NCBI RefSeq assembly: GCF_000300455.3 | Contig: NZ_CP007215.2 | Location: forward strand, 3,038,001 to 3,102,000 | DNA: 64,000 nucleotides | Reading direction: 5' to 3' | From: Kosakonia sacchari SP1 | GTDB lineage: Bacteria > Pseudomonadota > Gammaproteobacteria > Enterobacterales > Enterobacteriaceae | Shown here: piece after piece, positions 56,052 to 64,000 of the stretch | Layout: each line of letters opens with the position of its first letter | Numbering within the stretch: position 1 is the stretch's first letter | Made by a program: the position numbers and the translations under genes | Notes under the pieces: model-generated | Database searches by the model: none | The model's input: the letters and a program-made list of their open reading frames with translations, nothing else | What the model was told of the DNA's origin: nothing

Positions 56052-57812
56052 TTGACCATTACAAAACTTGAATGGAACGACCTGGTTCCTGATACCACCA
56101 GCTATCAGGAAGTATTTGAATCGTCCGAATTAGCCCGCGAAACGGACTTCTCCCTGGCCGATACGCAACCCCGATTACAGTACGCGCTGGAGCAATTGCT
56201 CTATCCGCAGGCGACGTCACGCTTTTTGCTGGCTAAAGCGCCAGAAGAAGCCGAATATCTTGCGCTTATCGCCAGCGCCACCGAAATGCTCATCCCCGAA
56301 GCCCGCCCTTTTTCTGGCGGCCAATATCATGTCAATGGTTCCGCGATTCACTTTGAACCTTCGGCTGATGCTCAGGCAAATTTTATCGGCAATAAACCTA
56401 CCGTGATAGCCGACTGGGTAGAGGCAGAACAACTTTTCGGCTGCCTTCGCCAGTTTAATCAGGAAATCACGTTACAACCCGGCCTCGTCCATCAGGCAAA
56501 CGGTGGAGTATTGATAATTTCCCTACGTACTCTTCTCGCACAACCGCTTTTGTGGATGCGTCTGAAAACCATGGTAACGCAGCGCCGTTTCGACTGGGTT
56601 TCCTTTGATGAATCGCGCCCCCTGCCCGTCATAGTGCCGTCTATGCCAATGGATCTCAAAGTCATCCTGGTGGGTGAACGTGAATCACTGGCGGATTTCC
56701 AGGAAATGGAGCCGGAACTCGCGTCGCAGGCTATTTACAGCGAATACGAAGAAACGCTGCAAATTGCCGATGCCGAAACGATGTCCATATGGCGTCAGTG
56801 GGTCGAGCAAACCGCACGCGATGCGCACTTGCCTGCCCCTGCAGTTGACGCATGGACAAAGCTCATTCGTGAAGCCGTCCGCTACACAGGCGATCAGGAA
56901 ACGTTACCACTTTGCCCAATGTGGTTGTCACGGCAACTGCGCGAAGTGGCAGCAATGTCTACCGATGAAACCTTCAGCGCGGAAGAGTTCCAGACAATGC
57001 TTGCTCAGCGAGAGTGGCGTGAAGGCTTCCTGGCGGAACGCATGCAGGATGAGATCCTGCTTGAGCAAATCCTGATCGAAACCGAGGGAGAACGCATCGG
57101 CCAAATCAATGCGCTGTCCGTTATCGAGTTTCCGGGACATCCACGAGCCTTTGGTGAACCCTCGCGAATCAGTTGTGTGGTACATGTTGGCGATGGTGAG
57201 TTTAACGATATTGAACGCAAAGCTGAGCTGGGCGGTAATATCCACGCCAAAGGCATGATGATCATGCAAGCGTTCCTGATGGCGGAACTGGAACTGGAAC
57301 AACAGATCCCCTTCTCCGCCTCACTGACTTTTGAACAATCATATAGCGAAGTCGACGGAGACAGCGCATCAATGGCTGAACTGTGCGCATTAATCAGCGC
57401 GCTGTCTGAAGTTCCGCTTAATCAGAGCATTGCTATTACCGGCTCAGTTGATCAATTTGGTCGCTCCCAACCAGTCGGCGGGCTGAATGAAAAAATCGAA
57501 GGCTTCTTCGCTATTTGTCAGCAGCGCCAGCTCACTGGCAAACAAGGTGTGATTATTCCTTCGGCAAATGTGCGCCATCTCTGCCTGCAGCAGGAACTTC
57601 TGGATGCTATCCAAGCGCAGCAATTTTTTATCTGGGCAGTAGATGACATGATGGATGCACTACCCTTATTAACGGGCTTGCCGTGGGATGCCGACGGGCA
57701 AAACAACCTTAAGCAACTCATCCAGGAACGTATCGCGCAGGCAACACAGCAGGATGCGCGCCACCGCTTCCCGTGGCCGCTTCGCTGGTTGAACTGGTTT
57801 ATCCGAAACTGA
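56052..57812 (+). CDS. ycbZ: Lon-like protease YcbZ (LonH)
   Basis: 586 residues with a C-terminal Lon-type proteolytic domain whose Ser-Lys dyad is S438 (VDGDSASM) and K481 (GGLNEKIEG). The N-terminal part replaces the AAA ATPase of true Lon and lacks a clear Walker A. The start is TTG (MTITKLEWNDLVPDT), as expected from the E. coli protein sequence. A strong TATAAT -10 element lies just upstream (about 56013). Its targets are not well known. The last codons overlap the FadR site of fabA. Confidence 0.94.
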   Translation: MTITKLEWNDLVPDTTSYQEVFESSELARETDFSLADTQPRLQYALEQLLYPQATSRFLLAKAPEEAEYLALIASATEMLIPEARPFSGGQYHVNGSAIHFEPSADAQANFIGNKPTVIADWVEAEQLFGCLRQFNQEITLQPGLVHQANGGVLIISLRTLLAQPLLWMRLKTMVTQRRFDWVSFDESRPLPVIVPSMPMDLKVILVGERESLADFQEMEPELASQAIYSEYEETLQIADAETMSIWRQWVEQTARDAHLPAPAVDAWTKLIREAVRYTGDQETLPLCPMWLSRQLREVAAMSTDETFSAEEFQTMLAQREWREGFLAERMQDEILLEQILIETEGERIGQINALSVIEFPGHPRAFGEPSRISCVVHVGDGEFNDIERKAELGGNIHAKGMMIMQAFLMAELELEQQIPFSASLTFEQSYSEVDGDSASMAELCALISALSEVPLNQSIAITGSVDQFGRSQPVGGLNEKIEGFFAICQQRQLTGKQGVIIPSANVRHLCLQQELLDAIQAQQFFIWAVDDMMDALPLLTGLPWDADGQNNLKQLIQERIAQATQQDARHRFPWPLRWLNWFIRN

Positions 57813-57842
57813 TCGGACTTGTTCAGCGTACACGTGTTAGCT
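57807..57842 (+). promoter_or_regulatory. FadR and FabR operators of fabA
   Basis: AACTGATCGGACTTGTT (57807-57823) matches the FadR activator box closely. Two bases later the palindrome AGCGTACACGTGTTAGCT (57825-57842) matches the FabR repressor site. The pair ends 39 bases before the fabA ATG. This is the arrangement known in E. coli, which balances unsaturated fatty-acid synthesis. The FadR box overlaps the ycbZ stop codon. Confidence 0.85.
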
Positions 57843-57881
57843 ATCCTGCGTCCGAAACTACAAATAAGGCTTACTGAGAAC

Positions 57882-58400
57882 ATGGTAGATAAACGCGAAT
57901 CCTATACAAAAGAAGATCTTCTTGCCTCTGGTCGTGGCGAATTGTTTGGCGCAAAAGGCCCGCAATTGCCGGCACCGAACATGCTGATGATGGACCGTGT
58001 GGTCAAAATGACTGAAACCGGCGGTAACTTCGATAAAGGCTATGTTGAAGCTGAGCTGGATATCAACCCGGATCTGTGGTTCTTTGGCTGCCATTTCATT
58101 GGCGACCCGGTGATGCCAGGCTGCCTCGGCCTTGATGCTATGTGGCAACTGGTTGGTTTCTACCTGGGCTGGCTCGGCGGCGAAGGTAAAGGCCGCGCGC
58201 TGGGCGTAGGCGAAGTGAAATTCACCGGTCAGGTGCTGCCAACGGCGAAAACCGTGACTTACCGTATTCACTTTAAACGCGTTGTAAACCGTCGTTTGAT
58301 TATGGGGCTGGCAGATGGTGAAGTGCTGGTTGATGGCCGCGTTATCTACACTGCTGCGGATCTGAAAGTAGGTCTGTTCCAGGATACGTCTAATTTCTGA
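57882..58400 (+). CDS. fabA: 3-hydroxydecanoyl-ACP dehydratase/isomerase FabA
   Basis: 172 residues from the ATG at 57882 ([14 protein letters not shown]); upstream in-frame codons to 57819 belong to the promoter. Introduces the cis double bond of unsaturated fatty acids at the C10 stage. The catalytic motif [20 protein letters not shown] carries the active His and Asp. This is the housekeeping enzyme, distinct from the FabZ-like dehydratase of the accessory cluster. Confidence 0.98.
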   Translation: MVDKRESYTKEDLLASGRGELFGAKGPQLPAPNMLMMDRVVKMTETGGNFDKGYVEAELDINPDLWFFGCHFIGDPVMPGCLGLDAMWQLVGFYLGWLGGEGKGRALGVGEVKFTGQVLPTAKTVTYRIHFKRVVNRRLIMGLADGEVLVDGRVIYTAADLKVGLFQDTSNF

Positions 58401-58426
58401 TACCGGGTTACTTACCCCAGTAAAGG

Positions 58427-58457
58427 CGAAACCTCCGCAATGCGGAGGTTTCTTTTT
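58427..58457. terminator. Bidirectional terminator between fabA and rmf
   Basis: Perfect stem GAAACCTCCGCA / TGCGGAGGTTTC followed by a T run on the plus strand. It lies between the convergent fabA and rmf genes. Confidence 0.88.
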
Positions 58458-58470
58458 TAAAGAGACAGAA

Positions 58471-58638
58471 TCAGGCAATGACTGCCCTGTCCTCCATGGC
58501 CTCCCGCCAGCCTCCCAGCCACTCGGACCTTTGATTCAGGGTTTGGTAGGGACACATTTCCTTCGGGCGCCCGGTAATACCAGCCTGATAACCACGTTGA
58601 TGTGCCCGTTCCAGGCGATCGCGTTTTTGTCTCTTCAT
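58471..58638 (-). CDS. rmf: Ribosome modulation factor
   Basis: A 55-residue basic protein starting MKRQKRDRLERAHQRGYQAG, with EMCPYQTLNQRSEWLGGWRE. It is almost identical to E. coli RMF in sequence and length. It joins 70S ribosomes into inactive 100S dimers in stationary phase. The gene lies on the minus strand between fabA and pqiC. Confidence 0.96.
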   Translation of the reverse strand: MKRQKRDRLERAHQRGYQAGITGRPKEMCPYQTLNQRSEWLGGWREAMEDRAVIA

Positions 58639-58837
58639 GCCTCGTTTCCCTCATTATTTGATCTGGTGGAAAAGAAAACAGTGGTCACTTAATGCGCAAC
58701 CACAGGTCACAAATACCTTGAATAGACTTCGTCGTCAATGCGCAAAATTCACGCCAGTGTCATAAATGTGAGCTACACAAAAGTTCATTTGTACAAAAAA
58801 TGTGAGCCAGCACAACTAATGGTTTGTCCCCAAACAT

Positions 58838-58874
58838 AAAAAAACCGCCATAGATTTTATCTGTGGCAGTTTTC
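58838..58874 (-). terminator. Terminator after pqiABC
   Basis: Stem of about 12 pairs (AAAACCGCCATAG / CTGTGGCAGTTTT, with one C-A mismatch and one G-T pair) and a seven-base loop, followed by T residues on the minus strand. It lies 18 bases beyond the pqiC stop. Confidence 0.78.
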
Positions 58875-58891
58875 ATAGACTTAAGATTTAC

Positions 58892-59464
58892 TTATGGCAG
58901 ACGATTTAGCGCATTCGCAATACTGACCGCTTCTTGCTGCCAGCCCTGAGCCAGCATTTTCACCATGTCATCATAGCCATCCTGCTGCTGTTTCAGCTCA
59001 ATATGGAAGGGACGCTTAACCAGTTGTCCATGATGTTTAAGCAGCCATTCACCGCTTACAATCACGCGCCCATCATAGCGACCATGAAAACCGGTTACAG
59101 TTACATTTAGCGTATCTTGTTCGCTTCCTAACGGCTGCGAGGCGACCACCCAGCCAGGCAACTGATTGCTCAGATTGGACACCAGCGTGTTACGCAGTTG
59201 CTGATCGAGCGGGCTGGCCCACAAATTGTTCGTTGCAATGACGTACTGCACATCGCTGGTTTGGTACACCACGCCATTGCCGGCGAGAAAATCAGGTACC
59301 GAAACCTGCTCTACCCATAGCTGACGATTTCCCTGGTTCTGCCCGGCTGTCGCCTGCGCTTTTACTTGCGATGGCGAAGGCAGCTGATAGTAGCTTTTGT
59401 TATCACCACCGCTACTGCATGCTGTCAGCAATAACGCCAGTATCGCTAATGCGCTCTTCCTCAT
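58892..59464 (-). CDS. pqiC: PqiC lipoprotein
   Basis: 190 residues with a lipobox LTACSS near residue 16. It is an outer-membrane lipoprotein of the ABC_trans_aux family (NNLWASPLDQQLRNTLVSNL). It docks the end of the PqiB tunnel to the outer membrane. Its start overlaps the pqiB stop by four bases. Last gene of the uup-pqiABC unit. Confidence 0.95.
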   Translation of the reverse strand: MRKSALAILALLLTACSSGGDNKSYYQLPSPSQVKAQATAGQNQGNRQLWVEQVSVPDFLAGNGVVYQTSDVQYVIATNNLWASPLDQQLRNTLVSNLSNQLPGWVVASQPLGSEQDTLNVTVTGFHGRYDGRVIVSGEWLLKHHGQLVKRPFHIELKQQQDGYDDMVKMLAQGWQQEAVSIANALNRLP

Positions 59465-61101
59465 TCTTTTGCCCTCTTCGGCTGCGGATCGGGTTTCCCT
59501 TTCGCTTCAAATACCAGCGCGTTGCTCTTATCGTTAAGCGTTTTCAGCACCGGTTGCAGTTCACGCAATACCTGATCGAGACGCTGCATATCTGCCACCA
59601 TTTTGTTATAGGCGGCGGAGCCCGGCTGGAAGCCCTGCATACTGCGGTTGAGCTCGCGTAGTGTGCTTTGCATATCTGCAGGCAGTTGCTGCATCGACTG
59701 GCTGGCGGTCAATTTGTTGAGGTTATCCAGCGTCGTTTGCAGACGTTTGAGCGTTTGCTGGCTTTCAGATAGCGTGCTCGTCGCCTGCTGGATCATCGGG
59801 TTCAACGGTAAGTTGTTGATTTTATCCAGCGTATCCATTAACCGTTGCTGGATCTGTGCCAGTCCACCACTCACAGTCGGGATGATAGGATAGCCTGCGA
59901 ACTCGTGCATACCACTGATCGCCCGGGCATTATTGTAAAAGTCGAGATCAACATACAGCGCGCCGGTAACGATATTGCCGGTCTTCAACGAGCCTCGCAG
60001 ACCACGCTTCAGTAGCTCATTCAGATGTGCGCTCATATCCGGATCTTCACCCAATTGGTTCGCCAGACGTTCAGGCTCAATACGGATCAGAACCGGAATA
60101 CGGTAATCATCATTCAGCGCCTGGCGCATACCTTCCGTAAAGAACGGCACCTTGCTCACCGTACCAAGACGGATGCCGCGGAATTCAACCGGCGCGCCGG
60201 GTTGCAAGCCACGGATAGAATCTTTAAAGAACATCAAATAATCAACGTGTTCGGTGTATAGCGAATCCTGAATACTGCGCTGATCGTCATACAATTTAAA
60301 AGCACTGTTTTCCGCCACCGGCTGCCCCAAATCCAGGCCATCCGGCACATCGAAGCTGACACCGCCACCGAACAGCGTCGTCAGCGAACCCATCTCAACG
60401 CGCATCCCGGCAGAGGTGAGATCGACGGCAATACCGCTGTCTTTCCAGAAACGTACATTGCTGGTCACCAGCCGATCGTTCGGCGCGTTAATAAACAGCT
60501 GATAGCTCATGGTCCGTTTTTGCGTATCGAAGGTGCTGGTTTCCACCGAACCCACGCGATAGCCACGGAACAACACCGGATCGCCAGCGGTTAATTGCCC
60601 CGCTTTATTACTGTCAAGGATCACGCGGATGCCCTTCGCATCCGGCGGTGCCAGCGGTGGCGAATCGAGCAAGTTATAGCGCTCTGGTGCATTGCCTTTC
60701 ACACCAGGCTGAAGTTCGATATAGGCACCAGAAAGCAGCGTGCCAAGCCCGCTAATACCTTCGCGGCCCACCTGCGGTTTCACCACCCAGAACACCGAGT
60801 CATTATGCAGGAGCTTTTCCATGCCGGAATTGAGCCGCGCTTTGATCTCAACGTGGGTAAGATCATCGGTCAGCGTCGTACTCTCCACTACGCCAACGTC
60901 CACGCTGCGGCTTTTAATCGTCGTTTTACCGCCGACAATTCCTTCGGCGTTATTGGTGATTAAGGTGACTTCCGGCCCTTGATGGCTGTAATGATAGAAA
61001 AGGATCCAGGCCCCAATCAGCGCCGTCACAATCGGGAAAATCCACACCGGTGACCAGTTTCTCACCTTTTGCACCCTGGCTTCCCCACTCTTATTCTCCA
61101 T
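59461..61101 (-). CDS. pqiB: PqiB, MCE-domain lipid-transport tunnel protein
   Basis: 546 residues: one N-terminal transmembrane helix (about 17-37), three tandem MCE domains (about 40-400, with PVLFRGYRVGSVE and PVEFRGIRLGTV), and a C-terminal helical needle region with coiled coil (QQTLKRLQTTLDNLNKL). It forms a hexameric tube across the periplasm for lipid traffic. It overlaps pqiA by 11 bases. Confidence 0.96.
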   Translation of the reverse strand: MENKSGEARVQKVRNWSPVWIFPIVTALIGAWILFYHYSHQGPEVTLITNNAEGIVGGKTTIKSRSVDVGVVESTTLTDDLTHVEIKARLNSGMEKLLHNDSVFWVVKPQVGREGISGLGTLLSGAYIELQPGVKGNAPERYNLLDSPPLAPPDAKGIRVILDSNKAGQLTAGDPVLFRGYRVGSVETSTFDTQKRTMSYQLFINAPNDRLVTSNVRFWKDSGIAVDLTSAGMRVEMGSLTTLFGGGVSFDVPDGLDLGQPVAENSAFKLYDDQRSIQDSLYTEHVDYLMFFKDSIRGLQPGAPVEFRGIRLGTVSKVPFFTEGMRQALNDDYRIPVLIRIEPERLANQLGEDPDMSAHLNELLKRGLRGSLKTGNIVTGALYVDLDFYNNARAISGMHEFAGYPIIPTVSGGLAQIQQRLMDTLDKINNLPLNPMIQQATSTLSESQQTLKRLQTTLDNLNKLTASQSMQQLPADMQSTLRELNRSMQGFQPGSAAYNKMVADMQRLDQVLRELQPVLKTLNDKSNALVFEAKGKPDPQPKRAKE

Positions 61102-62359
61102 GCTTTAACGACTCCTCATGGTGCGTTTGTGGCTCGCGATCCCAACTCAGACGCGGATCGAAAGTCATTGCCGCAAACATCGTGATAATAACGACCAGCG
61201 CAAACATCAGCGCACCCATCGCAGGATAAATATTCATCAGCCCCCCCATCCGCACCAGCGCAGACAGTACGGCAATAACAAACACATCAATCATTGACCA
61301 GCGCCCAACGAATTCCACTATTTCATAAATAAAATGCATGCGTTCGCAATCGCGCTTTCCGTGCCCTTTCGCATCAATACACAGCCAGGCGATGCCAATC
61401 ATTTTCAGCGTCGGCACCATAATGCTGGCGATAAAAATCACTAACGCGACCGGATACGACCCCTCACTCCACAGCAAAATCACTCCAGCCAGAATGGTCG
61501 ACGGCATACGGTCGCCCAACAGATCGGTCACCATGATGGGCAAAATATTGGCGGGTAGATAGAGCATGATAGCGGTCATCAGCAGCGCCAGCGTCCACTG
61601 AATACTGTTGCGCCGACGCGCATGACCGTGAGTATGGCAGCGTGGGCAAACCGGCTGGTCAATCGCCACTATCGCCGTACAGCAAGGGCAAGATCGCAGC
61701 CCCTGGCGGATACCCGGTACACCAACATGTAGCGGTTGCGCAACAGCGGGCGCTGGCGCAATGTCATCCCACAGCCAGTGGCGGTCTACGCACTGAAACG
61801 CCCGCAGTTGCAGCAGACAGAACAGGCACCAGGGAATGAAACTGCTGCCGATGCCAATATCGCCATAAGCCATGAGTTTGACGAAACTCACCAGTACCCC
61901 GGCGAGAAAGATCTCTGCCATTCCCCAACTTTTAAGCTGGAATAACACGCGGGCAAGACCAATTTTCAGGCGAAAATTCATCGGTACGCGATTAACCAGC
62001 AGCAGGATCGTCACCAGGCAAAACGCTGGAACTAACTGCACGAACAACAGAAAGAAAGTACCAAGGCTGGCGTAATCTTCCGAGAACATAACGCCAGGAA
62101 TTTCCAGCAGCGTCACCTCACTGGCAACGCCCGCCACTTTCATATTTACGAAGGGAAAAAGGTTGGAGAGCAATAACATAAACAGTGCGACGATAGCATA
62201 AGCAGTGGGACGCTGCCGCGGCGCGTCCCACTCGGTCGTAAGCGTTGTCCCACAACGCGGGCAAGCCGCTTTATGTCCATGTTGCAGCGGCGGTAACGCC
62301 ACCAGCATGTCACATTGCGAACAGAGAATGTGGCGAGTGGCGTGGTGGTGTTCACACAT
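61091..62359 (-). CDS. pqiA: PqiA inner-membrane protein
   Basis: About 422 residues from the ATG at 62359 (MCEHHHATRH), preceded by AAGGGAG; the longer reading to 62374 is not supported. Two PqiA domains, each a cysteine pair motif (CSQCDMLV...CPRCG; CPCCTAIVAIDQPVCPRC) followed by four transmembrane helices. It works with PqiB and PqiC in envelope lipid transport; expression is induced by redox cyclers in E. coli. Confidence 0.96.
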   Translation of the reverse strand: MCEHHHATRHILCSQCDMLVALPPLQHGHKAACPRCGTTLTTEWDAPRQRPTAYAIVALFMLLLSNLFPFVNMKVAGVASEVTLLEIPGVMFSEDYASLGTFFLLFVQLVPAFCLVTILLLVNRVPMNFRLKIGLARVLFQLKSWGMAEIFLAGVLVSFVKLMAYGDIGIGSSFIPWCLFCLLQLRAFQCVDRHWLWDDIAPAPAVAQPLHVGVPGIRQGLRSCPCCTAIVAIDQPVCPRCHTHGHARRRNSIQWTLALLMTAIMLYLPANILPIMVTDLLGDRMPSTILAGVILLWSEGSYPVALVIFIASIMVPTLKMIGIAWLCIDAKGHGKRDCERMHFIYEIVEFVGRWSMIDVFVIAVLSALVRMGGLMNIYPAMGALMFALVVIITMFAAMTFDPRLSWDREPQTHHEESLKHGE

Positions 62360-62370
62360 ACAGGCTCCCT

Positions 62371-64000
62371 TCATGCGCCGTTTTTCAGAGCCTCCAGATA
62401 CTCCCAGCGTTCAAACGCTTCCTCAAGCGCTTGCTCCGCCGAAGCCATATCGGCTAAGACTTTCTGCGTATGGTCGTGCGGCTGGCTAAAGAAACTGGCA
62501 TCGGCGACCTGCGCTTGCAAATCCCCAAGTTGCGCTTCCAGCTGTTCCAGCTTTTGCGGTAATTGTTCCAGTTCACGCTGCAGGTTATAGCTTAGTTTGT
62601 TACTGTTGCGTTTGACAGTTTCTGCTTTGGCGACCGGCGCTTCCACGCTTTTTTTCGCGGCGTCCTGTTTTTGCATCTGCGACGCTGCTTGCTGACCACG
62701 GGCATCGTGATAGCCGCCAACATACTGACCAATCTGGCCTTCGCCTTCGAAGATCCAGCATTCGGTCACGGTATTATCAACGAACTGACGATCGTGGCTC
62801 ACCAGCAGAACCGTACCCTGATAGGCGTCGATAAGTTCTTCCAGCAGCTCCAGCGTTTCAACATCCAGGTCGTTGGTTGGTTCATCGAGAATTAGCAGGT
62901 TGCTGGGTTTCAGGAACAAGCGCGCCAGCAAAAGCCGGTTGCGTTCCCCGCCAGAGAGCGCACGTACCGGCGTCATCGCCCGCTTCGGATGGAACAGGAA
63001 GTCCTGCAAGTAACCCAGAATATGGCGCGGCTTGCCATTCACCAGCACTTCTTGCTTCCCTTCAGCAAGGTTGTCCATCACCGTTTTATCCGGATCCAGC
63101 TCGGCGCGGTGCTGATCGAAATAGGCCACTTCCAGCTTGGTGCCGACATGGACACGCCCGCTATCGGCTTTGAGTTGATCGAGCATCAATTTCAGCAGCG
63201 TAGTCTTACCGCAGCCATTCGGGCCGATCAGCGCAATTTTGTCGCCGCGCTGCACCTGCGTAGAGAAATCGCGCACCAGCACTTTGCCATCAATGCCGTA
63301 ATTGACGTCTTCCATCTCGAAAACAATCTTGCCGGAGCGGGAGGCTTCTTCCACCTGCATCTTCGCGCTGCCCATCACTTCACGGCGTTCACTGCGCTCG
63401 CGGCGCATGGCTTTTAACGCGCGGACGCGGCCTTCGTTACGCGTACGACGCGCCTTGATGCCCTGGCGGATCCACACCTCTTCCTGTGCCAGCTTGCGAT
63501 CAAACTCCGCGTTTTGCAGCTCTTCCACGCGCAGGGCTTCTTCTTTCTCCAGCAGATACTGATCGTAATTGCCCGGATAGGAAACCAACTTGCCGCGATC
63601 GAGGTCGACAATACGGGTCGCCATATTGCGAATAAACGAACGATCGTGAGAGATAAAGATAATGGTGCCACCGAAAGATTTCAGGAACCCTTCCAGCCAG
63701 TCGATAGTTTCAATGTCCAGGTGGTTGGTTGGTTCGTCGAGCAACAGCACGCGCGGACCGCTCACCAGCGCGCGCCCTAACGCCGCTTTACGCAACCAGC
63801 CGCCGGAAAGAGCAGAGAGCGACATATCCGCCGTCAGCCCAAGCTGCGCCAGCACTTCGTTGATGCGGTTTTCCAGTTGCCACAGACCGTGGTGATCCAG
63901 CATCTCCTGTACACGCGCTAACTCAGCGAGGTTTCTATCGCTCGGATCGCTCATCACCAGGTGAGAAACCTCATGGTAGCGCTTGAGATACTCGGCCTGC
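62371..64000 (-). CDS. uup: ABC-F ATPase Uup (5' truncated by window)
   Basis: The frame is open to the window edge (QAEYLKRYHEVSHL before MSDPSDRNL), so about 90 N-terminal residues including the first Walker A are missing. Visible are the first-domain signature LSGGWLRKAALGRAL and LLLDEPTNHLD, and the second domain with GPNGCGKTT and LSGGERNRLLLARL. A C-terminal coiled coil follows (about the last 80 residues), which binds branched DNA in E. coli. A soluble ABC-F protein, linked to ribosome function and transposon excision. It lies 11 bases before pqiA. Confidence 0.97.
   Translation of the reverse strand, partial: QAEYLKRYHEVSHLVMSDPSDRNLAELARVQEMLDHHGLWQLENRINEVLAQLGLTADMSLSALSGGWLRKAALGRALVSGPRVLLLDEPTNHLDIETIDWLEGFLKSFGGTIIFISHDRSFIRNMATRIVDLDRGKLVSYPGNYDQYLLEKEEALRVEELQNAEFDRKLAQEEVWIRQGIKARRTRNEGRVRALKAMRRERSERREVMGSAKMQVEEASRSGKIVFEMEDVNYGIDGKVLVRDFSTQVQRGDKIALIGPNGCGKTTLLKLMLDQLKADSGRVHVGTKLEVAYFDQHRAELDPDKTVMDNLAEGKQEVLVNGKPRHILGYLQDFLFHPKRAMTPVRALSGGERNRLLLARLFLKPSNLLILDEPTNDLDVETLELLEELIDAYQGTVLLVSHDRQFVDNTVTECWIFEGEGQIGQYVGGYHDARGQQAASQMQKQDAAKKSVEAPVAKAETVKRNSNKLSYNLQRELEQLPQKLEQLEAQLGDLQAQVADASFFSQPHDHTQKVLADMASAEQALEEAFERWEYLEALKNGA

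Noticed and set aside
58457-58654. A 65-codon minus-strand frame starting MRETRHEETKTRS
   Set aside because: It overlaps rmf in another frame; the rmf frame (58471-58638) matches RMF closely, so this is a shadow.

Overview
The window is chromosomal DNA of a gammaproteobacterium of the family Enterobacteriaceae, probably close to Enterobacter, Kosakonia or Klebsiella. The evidence is the E. coli-like core order running leftwards from uup: uup-pqiABC-rmf-fabA-ycbZ-matP-ompA-sulA-sxy-yccS-yccF-helD-mgsA-yccU-hspQ-rlmI-acyP-tusE-yccA-serT, and on the left agp-yccJ-wrbA-ymdF-rutR-putA. Both edges cut genes: putA lacks its first ~95 codons and uup lacks its first ~90. Between the two core blocks E. 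coli carries other genes (hya, app, gfc, tor and so on). Here that space holds accessory DNA.

Layout. 1-3.7 kb: putA. 3.8-4.8 kb: a predicted zinc-protease effector and a lipoprotein that look like an orphan type VI effector/immunity pair. 4.9-11.7 kb: a leftward operon for an unidentified sugar (periplasmic binding protein, ABC ATPase, two permeases, FGGY kinase, SIS-domain isomerase). 12-14.7 kb: a nucleotidyltransferase-like protein, an LprI-like protein, rutR, and an EamA transporter broken by one in-frame amber codon; the rut operon expected beside rutR is absent. 14.7-17.5 kb: ymdF, wrbA, yccJ, agp. 17.6-21.8 kb: an HxlR regulator with an SDR oxidoreductase, decayed remnants of a second HxlR/SDR pair, a YnfC-like protein, and the oxygen-sensing diguanylate cyclase dosC without dosP.

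22.2-41.4 kb is a visibly AT-rich block beside the 3' end of tRNA-Ser. Its core is a leftward run of 16 tightly packed genes (39397 to 22876): a TpsB-type outer-membrane transporter, holo-ACP synthase, ketoreductase, dehydratase, acyl carrier protein, a GcvT-like protein, a ketosynthase/chain-length-factor fusion, two further degenerate ketosynthase-like proteins, an FtsX/LolD-type ABC transporter, a periplasmic helical protein, a LolA-like protein, an outer-membrane barrel candidate, a malonyltransferase and a polytopic membrane protein. I infer that it makes a type II fatty-acid or polyene-like lipid and moves it across both membranes. ACP, MAT, KR, DH, KS and a GcvT-like protein together recall the streptococcal cyl (granadaene) operon, but the export genes are of a different, Gram-negative kind and no CylE-type acyltransferase is recognisable. 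A LuxR-type regulator lies at one end, and a membrane-bound winged-helix regulator with a FidL-like partner lies at the other. This cluster is the best candidate for an undescribed system.

41.6-64 kb is ordinary core genome with recognisable regulatory sites: a LexA box at sulA, FadR- and FabR-like operators at fabA, and several bidirectional terminators. An orphan OppA-like binding protein lies between serT and yccA, and csgI (yccT) is missing between mgsA and yccU.
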